Positions 1-5,011 of a DNA stretch of 5,543 bases are shown one piece after another. The notes under the pieces are model-generated. The model saw only the letters and a list, made by a program, of their open reading frames with translations, did no database searches and had not been told where the DNA came from. Where the stretch lies: the NCBI GenBank assembly GCA_964495505.1, contig CAZBVM010000030.1, positions 1 through 5,543 of the forward strand. The letters run 5' to 3'. Origin of the DNA: JACPHB01 sp964495505. GTDB taxonomy: Bacteria; Patescibacteriota; Minisyncoccia; UBA10092. The stretch's first letter is position 1. The number at the start of each line of letters is the position of its first letter. The translations under genes were made by a program, and so were the position numbers.

Positions 1-49
1 ATAAATAAGCCAAAATTAAGGGTAAATCCTGCGTAAAATCAACCAACAT
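1..49 (-). CDS. Possible N-terminus of an unidentified gene, cut by the left edge
   Basis: On the minus strand an ATG at 49-47 opens a frame that stays open to the window edge (16 codons, beginning MLVDFTQDLPLILAYL). The frame is also open upstream to about position 100, with possible TTG starts at 100 and 85, and that extension is hydrophobic (TILTAWFAIG). I prefer the ATG because a promoter-like pair sits just upstream (TTGACC at 80-85, TAGGAT at 57-62). An AGGA also lies about 8 bases before the ATG and could serve as a ribosome binding site. The stretch is too short to recognise a family. A competing plus-strand frame is open from 9 to a TAA at 102-104, just before the hairpin, and could be the tail of a convergent gene. 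Its translation looks less protein-like to me, but the choice is uncertain. Confidence 0.25.
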   Translation of the reverse strand, partial: MLVDFTQDLPLILAYL

Positions 50-56
50 TACTTTA

Positions 57-85
57 ATCCTACCAATGGCAAACCAGGCGGTCAA
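57..85 (-). promoter_or_regulatory. Candidate sigma70-like promoter for the left-edge gene
   Basis: Read on the minus strand, TTGACC (80-85, five of six matches to TTGACA) is followed after 17 bases by TAGGAT (57-62, four of six to TATAAT). Transcription would then begin at or next to the ATG at 49, giving an essentially leaderless message. It lies just downstream of the terminator-like hairpin of the preceding gene, a sensible place for a new promoter. Short motifs like this arise by chance, so confidence is low. Confidence 0.25.
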
Positions 86-98
86 GATGGTTATCCCC

Positions 99-138
99 AA
101 TTAAAAATCTCTTGTTTTTAGGCAAGAGATTTTTAATT
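99..138. terminator. Symmetric AT-rich hairpin, probable (bidirectional) intrinsic terminator
   Basis: Positions 99-114 (aattaaaaatctcttg) and 123-138 (caagagatttttaatt) are perfect 16-bp inverted repeats around an 8-base loop. The core CTCTTG/CAAGAG is flanked by A/T runs, so the RNA from either strand ends in a U-rich tract after the hairpin core. It starts 16 bases beyond the stop codon of the small zinc-ribbon gene, so it most simply terminates that minus-strand transcript. The symmetry would also let it stop a convergent plus-strand transcript from the left. The stem is weak in G and C, so termination strength is uncertain. Confidence 0.75.
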
Positions 139-154
139 ATCTGTGGTCATAGAA

Positions 155-259
155 TTAGGCGGCGGTTTCCTCTTTTTCTTCAGCCATTTCAACGCTACAA
201 TCGGGACAATTTCCGGGCTGGTCTGAAGTATGACCACATTTTGGACATTTATAAGCCAT
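155..259 (-). CDS. Small zinc-ribbon (rubredoxin-like) protein, 34 aa
   Basis: A 34-residue minus-strand frame runs from ATG (259-257) to TAA (157-155). It begins MAYKCPKCGH and carries four cysteines at residues 5, 8, 18 and 21 in the pattern C-x2-C-x9-C-x2-C, the layout of a single zinc ribbon. The second half (QPGNCPDCSVEM) resembles the PGxCPxCxM signature of small heavy-metal-binding domains in metal-efflux proteins, though the first pair is CPKC rather than CPMH. The tail is a short acidic stretch (AEEKEE). The protein is probably cytosolic and binds one zinc or iron; its partner cannot be read from sequence. It lies 88 bases beyond the exchanger gene, has its own candidate -10 box and is followed by a hairpin, so it may be a separate small transcription unit. 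It could instead be the last gene of the cation operon. No good Shine-Dalgarno is visible before the ATG. Confidence 0.75.
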   Translation of the reverse strand: MAYKCPKCGHTSDQPGNCPDCSVEMAEEKEETAA

Positions 260-272
260 GGTTTTTTTGCTG

Positions 273-278
273 ATTATA
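273..278 (-). promoter_or_regulatory. Candidate -10 box (TATAAT) for the zinc-ribbon gene
   Basis: The minus strand reads TATAAT at 278-273, a perfect -10 consensus ending 13 bases before the ATG at 259. No good -35 is found at normal spacing (the hexamer there reads AGCCGC) and there is no extended TG. If used, the leader would be about 7 bases. The rest of the 88-base gap (260-347) shows only a short imperfect palindrome (292-305) and no convincing terminator for the upstream exchanger gene. Confidence 0.35.
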
Positions 279-347
279 TTTTTAAAATTCGCGTAGCGGC
301 TTACGACCATTGCCACTATAAAAGAGTAAACAACAATACAATCTTGG

Positions 348-1292
348 TCAAGCTGCGGCGGCGTAGAGATAGAGGATATAAATTATGTAAAGAAAAACAA
401 AAACAAATCCCTGCCATCTTTTTAACACATTCCGCTTGCCGATAAACATAAAACCATAAAGCAATATAGAAGCCAAAAGTGTCACAGCAACATCTATTGT
501 GAATCCTGAAGATATAAAAATAGGACGTATTATCGATGCTGCTCCTAAAATCATAAGAAAGTCAAAAATATTTGAACCTATAATATTGCCTATGGCGATA
601 CCCGGACGGCCGCGATATGCCGCGGTAAAAGTAACCGCGAGTTCCGGCAGCGAAGTGCCGATTCCTATGATAGTGAGTCCGATAAGCGGCTCGCCGACAC
701 CAAATGCCTGTGCCATTGCCGCCGCACCGTCAACAACCCACTTCCCGCCCAGAATTGTTCCCGCAATGCCAACGAGTATAAGGCCAAACGCTAATGGAAA
801 CGCGACAATTCTAACCGGTTTTTCATCTTCGGCGGTATGGTTCGTTTTTTTAATCACCGTAAAAAGCCAATAAAGAAAAAGGGCTAACATAATGACTCCT
901 TCAAGCCGTGAAATTTCGCCTCTGCCGAGGAAAAACGCAAAAAAAGCCGTTGCCGCAATCGCGGCTATGTTCCATTTAAGGTCGCGCTTGACCCATTCTT
1001 GTTTGAAAGGAAGGGTAATGGCAATTGCGGTGATACCGAGAATAAAAAAGATATTGAACGTATTGCTCCCGAAAACGGTCCCAAGGCCGATATCGCCCGC
1101 GCCGGTAATATGACCAACCAGGGTAATCGCAAATTCGGGAATTGAAGTACCAATCCCGACAATAACAAGCCCAATCACAAAACTTGGAATGTTGAAAAAT
1201 CTCGCGATAGACGAAGCACCGTCCACTAAAATATTCGCCCCCTTGATGAGGATATAAAATCCAATAAAAAAGAGAAAAATGGTAAAATCCAT
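348..1292 (-). CDS. CaCA-family Na+/Ca2+ (or H+/Ca2+) exchanger, YrbG-like
   Basis: This 314-residue polytopic membrane protein has two homologous halves, as in the CaCA superfamily (NCX_Mj, YrbG), and matches the usual 300-320 residue length. The alpha-1 repeat holds GIGTSIPEF (46-54) and GSNTFN (75-80). The alpha-2 repeat holds GIGTSLPEL (210-218) and GSNIFD (239-244). Known ion ligands of the archaeal exchanger NCX_Mj are E54, N81, E213 and D240. The equivalents here are E53, N80, E217 and D244, each pair 27 residues apart as in the archaeal protein. The threonine-serine pairs T49/S50 and T213/S214 are also kept. All ligands being present argues for an active exchanger that moves Ca2+ against a Na+ or H+ gradient; which gradient cannot be decided. 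About ten hydrophobic segments fit the fold, with a cytoplasmic charged linker around 146-161 (KKTNHTAEDEKPVR). The gene lies 20 bases after the VKOR gene, probably in one operon with it and the Ca2+-ATPase. No clear ribosome binding site precedes ATG 1292. Confidence 0.93.
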   Translation of the reverse strand: MDFTIFLFFIGFYILIKGANILVDGASSIARFFNIPSFVIGLVIVGIGTSIPEFAITLVGHITGAGDIGLGTVFGSNTFNIFFILGITAIAITLPFKQEWVKRDLKWNIAAIAATAFFAFFLGRGEISRLEGVIMLALFLYWLFTVIKKTNHTAEDEKPVRIVAFPLAFGLILVGIAGTILGGKWVVDGAAAMAQAFGVGEPLIGLTIIGIGTSLPELAVTFTAAYRGRPGIAIGNIIGSNIFDFLMILGAASIIRPIFISSGFTIDVAVTLLASILLYGFMFIGKRNVLKRWQGFVFVFLYIIYILYLYAAAA

Positions 1293-1312
1293 GTTAAATG
1301 ATTATCTTTATT

Positions 1313-2314
1313 TCAATTTAAATTTGCCCGTTTTACAAAAAATCGTTCCAAGAGCTGGCTTCCGATAATCGCTCCGCCAAGAATGATAAAATATATCAAA
1401 AGCAGAGACGAAAATTCAATCGGCAATCTGCGAAGCGCTCCCAAGATAAAAGCGGAATACCAAGAAACTATAGAAATCGCACCAAGCGCAAAAGCAATTT
1501 TCCGTTCATGGTGAAGTTCGCCGGGCTGGTGTTCGTGTTTTTCTCCAAAGGAAATTTTAACCAATTTTGGAGCAATCAGAAGATTTAAGAACGCCCCATT
1601 CACAATAATAACGGCGATCGCAATCATCTTCACTAAAAACTTGGCCGATTGATTTAATTCTTGGGCTTCCGGCAAATAAAGCCCAAGGCCGGTAAGAATT
1701 AGAAGCGCTAGCGCAAACCATATTACCTGTGAGAGTGTGCGCATCACATCGGCTTCCCACTCGGATATTCGAAAATCCTTTAAGAATTTAAAGAAGAAAA
1801 TATCGGTAATCGTGGCTCCGCCAAGCCCAAGAGCGACCCCCAAGAAATGCAAGGTGACAATAAACTCATGATAGCGGCCAAGAAATGCAATAAACGAAAT
1901 TTCAGAAATTGAAAGCGCGGTCGCAAAAATAACAGCGCAGAGTCCGGCGGACATCAGACACCAAGTGCACCACTGTTTAAGCGCAAACGCCTGAATAAAG
2001 GTGAGATAGAGCGAAAACAAAAAAGCCGTAGTTGTGAGCGCGAGAATGCTAAATACCAGAAGCGGCAAGGCAAGCGTTGGGAATACCAAAAACAACACAT
2101 AGCTCGTCGCCACAAGTCCGTAGTAGAAAAGGCCAAGAATTTCTACGGGAATTCCAAAGAATTTGGAGTATTCACTATAAATCACCGCGTCGCAATCGGA
2201 GTCTAGCGGACAAATCATTTTTTCGTGCGATTGTTTTTTGTGACGAATATAAAAAGCGAGGAGAAATCCTCCGAAGGCCGCGAAAATTAGAATGATATGC
2301 AAGATGCCGTTCAT
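1313..2314 (-). CDS. VKOR-family thiol oxidoreductase fused to a C-terminal membrane domain
   Basis: This 333-residue membrane protein has two parts. Residues 1 to about 140 form a vitamin K epoxide reductase (VKOR) domain. Loop cysteines C35 and C41 (ICPLDSDC) are six apart, as in the cyanobacterial VKOR (C50/C56). A YSKFFGIPVEILGL stretch follows, and the quinone-proximal CxxC (WCTWC) is C116/C119. Such enzymes re-oxidise DsbA-like thioredoxins outside the cytoplasm and pass electrons to quinone. No DsbA-like domain is fused or adjacent here. Residues about 150-333 add roughly five hydrophobic segments. The start of this part (LHFLGVALGLGG, 155-166) recalls four-helix heme- or copper-related membrane families such as DUF2269, CopD and HemJ; this is a loose resemblance only. 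A charged, histidine-rich loop (H260, H262, H268, H269) lies between two helices. The ATG directly abuts the TAA of the upstream ATPase gene (TAAATG), implying translational coupling. The VKOR part is confident; the second domain's role is unknown. Confidence 0.9.
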   Translation of the reverse strand: MNGILHIILIFAAFGGFLLAFYIRHKKQSHEKMICPLDSDCDAVIYSEYSKFFGIPVEILGLFYYGLVATSYVLFLVFPTLALPLLVFSILALTTTAFLFSLYLTFIQAFALKQWCTWCLMSAGLCAVIFATALSISEISFIAFLGRYHEFIVTLHFLGVALGLGGATITDIFFFKFLKDFRISEWEADVMRTLSQVIWFALALLILTGLGLYLPEAQELNQSAKFLVKMIAIAVIIVNGAFLNLLIAPKLVKISFGEKHEHQPGELHHERKIAFALGAISIVSWYSAFILGALRRLPIEFSSLLLIYFIILGGAIIGSQLLERFFVKRANLN

Positions 2315-4978
2315 TTAAATAAACTTAACAATTTTTTTGCGGAAAAGCCACTTGCCGAATTCAACTGCTGAAATATTAAGAATACCGACGCCAATAACTC
2401 CCAATAACCAAATGGGTGGAAGTGAAATCGTATTGAGAATCTGCTGGAGCTGTGGAAAATATATCGCCGCGATAATTAAGAGAAGGCCAATACTAACACC
2501 GATTGTTAAAGGCCTATTGGAAAAAGGATTGTAATGCAAAATACTTTTCCCTAAACTGCGAAGCGAAAAGGTCAGAAAAAGAGTATAGCTCGCGAAAGAG
2601 GCAAAAATAAAAGTCCGCGTTAACTCTTCGGCAAATCCGATTTTCAGCAAAACAAGATATAAAATAAAAAGGAAGGCACTGCTTAAAACGCCGATAATCA
2701 AAATAAAAAATTTCATTTCTCTATCAAATAAATTTTTGTGCAATTTTTGAGGATGGTTTCCGGGATCATCAATTCCGTCTTCAAAAGCAAACGCAACGGC
2801 GGGAAAACTGTCGGAAAAAAGATTAATAAAAAGAATTTGAAGCGCGTTGATTGGCATGGCAATCCCTAAAATTAGCGCGCCTCCGATTAAAAATATTTCA
2901 TCCAACGAATCGGAAAGAAGATAAATAATAACTTTGCGGATATTGCGCAAAATTCTTCTCCCTTCTTTAATAGCGGCCACGATTGTCTCAAAATTATCGT
3001 CTAAAACAACTAAGTCGGCTGCGCTTTTAGCAACATCGGTGCCCGAACCGACGGCAACGCCGATGTCGGCCGCATGAAGCGCCGGCGCGTCGTTTATGCC
3101 ATCGCCGGTTACCGCGACCACTTCTCCTTTTTCTTGGTAGAGTTTGGCAATCATTACTTTTTGTTCCGGCGTCACGCGGGCGTATAAAGTCGCCTCGCGG
3201 GAACGCGCTTCAAGTTCTTCCTTGGTGAGATACATAAGATCGTCTCCCGTAAGCACCGCACCTTTGCCGTCAACTAAACCCAGCTCTCGCGCGACCGCTT
3301 CGGCCGTTCCCTGATGGTCTCCGGTAACAATAATGGTTTTAACGCCCGCCGCGGCAATTTCACTGATAGCTTGGGACACATTGGGACGCAGCGGATCGCG
3401 AAAAGTAATCAAGCCGTCAAAGTTAAGATTATTAAAATTTTGTCGGCGCAAAATGTTTTCATGGCCTTCGCTGATGAGCCGAGAGGCCACTCCCAACACG
3501 CGTTCTCCGGCAAAAGCTTTTTTTTCAATTTCCGCGATCACTTTTTCTCGTTCTTTTTGCGTAAGAACGGTAAAGCGCAGAATGATTTCAGGGGCTCCGA
3601 AAAGAACAAGATGAATGCCCGCTTCGCCCGCCCGCTCCGACTCGGAATCGAGGCGAGCGAAGCGAGGCGAGGGGAAATCAGTTTTAAAGATTGATGCGGA
3701 AAATTTATGTTGTGAATCAAATGGCAAGCGATCTAAAATTTTTGTTTGTTCTAAAACTTTCGTAAGCAATACGCCGTTTAAAGCGGCGCCCTTAACCAAA
3801 GAAACCTCAAGCGCGCGACACGACATTAACCATTTTTCGGGAGTGTCCTTGGGATTCTCTATAACCACATCGGTATTAACCAATGCATAATTAAGAAGTT
3901 TGCTTTTATTTTCCGCGCCGCCTTGATAAGGCGTTATTGAAGTAAGCTCCATTTTGGCCTGCGTGAGCGTTCCGGTTTTATCGGTAAGGATAACACTCGT
4001 TGACCCCAGTGTCTCAACGGCTAAAAGTCGTCTGACAATTCCGTTGCGGGTCGCGAGACGCTGCACCCCGATGGCCATAATTACGGTAAGCGCTATCGGC
4101 AATCCTTCGGGTACGGCCGAAACTGCCACGGCAACGGAAATTATAAACATCTCATGGATCTCCTTGCCGAAATAAAGGCCAAGCCCGAAAAGCAATAATG
4201 TGAAAATCAAAAGCGTTGCTCCGGCATATGCCGAGAAACGCCCGACGGAACGCTGAAGAGGAGTTGACTTATGATCTTTTTCTGCAACTAATCCGGCAAT
4301 TTTGCCGAATTCGGTTTCATTTCCCGTCGCGGTAACTACGGCGTCGGCAAAGCCAGCCATTGCTAAAGTGCCGCTAAATACCATTGATTTTCTTTCGCCA
4401 AGCGCTGTCGCGGGAGGCAACGGAAAAACGTCTTTTTCTACCGGCAGGGACTCGCCGGTAAGAATTGATTCGTCTATTTCAAAATTATTTACAAATAAAA
4501 GTCGCGCGTCGGCGGGAACGCGGTCTCCCTGCGTGATGCGGATAATATCTCCCGGCACGAGTTCAGAAGCGTCAATTCCATGCTCCTGATTATTGCGGCG
4601 AACGCGAGCGCGCACGCGAACGTATGTCTTTAGAAGTTCAAGAACAGTCTCGGATTTATTTTCCTGCCAAAATCCAAAAATCGCGTTCACTATAACCGCG
4701 GCAAAAATCACGCCCGTCTCCACCCATTCACCAAGAAAAACGGTAACGGCGCCGGCAGTTATCAGAATAACAATAAGCAAGCTTTGGAATTGGCGAAAGG
4801 CAATTTTTATTTTGGAAGATTTCGGATATTCTTTTATGGCGTTTGAACCGAATATTTTAAGGCGCTCCGCAACTTCTTCATCGTTTAGACCCGAAAAATC
4901 GGTTTTAAGAGCGCCGAAAATCTCTGGGGTGTCCATGGACCAAAACGGTTCTTTTATTGTTTCTTTATTAATTGCCAT
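2315..4978 (-). CDS. P2-type (SERCA/PMR1-like) cation-transporting ATPase, probably Ca2+
   Basis: I chose ATG 4978 (887 residues); an in-frame TTG at 4990 would add four. Length and domain order match P2A Ca2+-ATPases. There is an N-terminal cation-ATPase domain (about 15-65), then the A domain with TGES (174-177) and M4 PEGLP (290-294). The P domain has DKTGTLT (333-339; phospho-Asp D333), DPLRP (about 528) and TGDGIND (624-630). A six-helix C-terminal transport domain closes the protein. Relative to SERCA1, the site II cation ligands are retained: the M4 glutamate, M6 N719 and D723. At site I, M5 E771 is kept but N768 is Ser, and M6 T799 is Ser. This pattern suits a single-site Ca2+/Mn2+ pump such as PMR1, but the ion is inferred. 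In the N domain F420, K425 and R493 (SERCA F487, K492, R560) are present. The KGAPE lysine is Phe (F460) and a GC-rich insert occupies 436-454. It is the first gene of the VKOR-exchanger operon. Confidence 0.93.
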   Translation of the reverse strand: MAINKETIKEPFWSMDTPEIFGALKTDFSGLNDEEVAERLKIFGSNAIKEYPKSSKIKIAFRQFQSLLIVILITAGAVTVFLGEWVETGVIFAAVIVNAIFGFWQENKSETVLELLKTYVRVRARVRRNNQEHGIDASELVPGDIIRITQGDRVPADARLLFVNNFEIDESILTGESLPVEKDVFPLPPATALGERKSMVFSGTLAMAGFADAVVTATGNETEFGKIAGLVAEKDHKSTPLQRSVGRFSAYAGATLLIFTLLLFGLGLYFGKEIHEMFIISVAVAVSAVPEGLPIALTVIMAIGVQRLATRNGIVRRLLAVETLGSTSVILTDKTGTLTQAKMELTSITPYQGGAENKSKLLNYALVNTDVVIENPKDTPEKWLMSCRALEVSLVKGAALNGVLLTKVLEQTKILDRLPFDSQHKFSASIFKTDFPSPRFARLDSESERAGEAGIHLVLFGAPEIILRFTVLTQKEREKVIAEIEKKAFAGERVLGVASRLISEGHENILRRQNFNNLNFDGLITFRDPLRPNVSQAISEIAAAGVKTIIVTGDHQGTAEAVARELGLVDGKGAVLTGDDLMYLTKEELEARSREATLYARVTPEQKVMIAKLYQEKGEVVAVTGDGINDAPALHAADIGVAVGSGTDVAKSAADLVVLDDNFETIVAAIKEGRRILRNIRKVIIYLLSDSLDEIFLIGGALILGIAMPINALQILFINLFSDSFPAVAFAFEDGIDDPGNHPQKLHKNLFDREMKFFILIIGVLSSAFLFILYLVLLKIGFAEELTRTFIFASFASYTLFLTFSLRSLGKSILHYNPFSNRPLTIGVSIGLLLIIAAIYFPQLQQILNTISLPPIWLLGVIGVGILNISAVEFGKWLFRKKIVKFI
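3617..3673 (-). repeat. GC-rich imperfect palindromic in-frame insert within the ATPase N domain
   Basis: This 57-base patch is about 75% G+C in a much more AT-rich gene and encodes exactly 19 residues (about 436-454 of the ATPase), rich in Ser, Arg, Glu and Ala. It folds on itself. Positions 3620-3627 (cgcttcgc) pair perfectly with 3657-3664 (gcgaagcg). After one mismatch 3629-3632 pair with 3651-3655. A small apical stem ccg/cgg sits at 3637-3645. A direct repeat aggcgag occurs at 3651-3657 and 3665-3671. At least four of the six frames are stop-free across it. It lies between two beta strands of the nucleotide-binding domain, at what should be a surface loop. This looks like a genic palindromic element, comparable in concept to Rickettsia palindromic elements. 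Only one copy is visible here, so a dispersed family is an inference. Confidence 0.6.
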
Positions 4979-5002
4979 ATATACTTTCAAGATTACTATA
5001 TT
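4972..5002 (+). promoter_or_regulatory. Candidate promoter for the UvrD-like helicase gene
   Basis: On the plus strand TTGCCA (4972-4977, five of six to TTGACA) is followed by TACTAT (4994-4999) at 16 bases or TATATT (4997-5002, five of six to TATAAT) at 19 bases. The -35 overlaps the start codon region of the divergent ATPase gene. Initiation from either -10 would leave at most a few bases before the helicase ATG at 5012, and no Shine-Dalgarno is present. This is a motif match only. Confidence 0.35.
4995..5000 (-). promoter_or_regulatory. Candidate -10 box for the ATPase-VKOR-exchanger operon
   Basis: The minus strand reads TATAGT at 5000-4995, five of six matches to TATAAT, 16 bases before the ATPase ATG at 4978. 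No recognisable -35 lies at the normal distance, which falls inside the helicase coding sequence. It overlaps the candidate -10 of the divergent helicase gene, so the two polymerases would compete for the same DNA if both boxes are real. Confidence 0.3.
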
Positions 5003-5011
5003 TCCACGTAA

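Noticed and set aside
292..305. Short palindrome (cgta...tacg) after the exchanger gene as a terminator
   Set aside because: On the minus-strand RNA only four base pairs form and no solid U-tract follows directly, so it is too weak to support.
346..351. TTGACC on the minus strand as a -35 for the zinc-ribbon gene
   Set aside because: It overlaps the exchanger stop codon. The nearest -10-like hexamer (TATAGT, 315-320) is 25 bases away, and the perfect TATAAT is much further.
499..873. Plus-strand open frame of 124 codons opposite the exchanger
   Set aside because: It is antisense to a conserved CaCA exchanger with all catalytic residues in frame, and its translation shows no recognisable domain.
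3314..3890. Overlapping plus-strand open frames across the ATPase insert
   Set aside because: They are shadows. The insert is stop-free in several frames, which lengthens them artificially, and no protein family is recognisable.
4979..4990. TTG start at 4990 for the ATPase
   Set aside because: It adds only four residues (MKVY), and an ATG lies at 4978 before the usual N-terminal sequence. The TTG also sits just 4 bases from the candidate -10 box.
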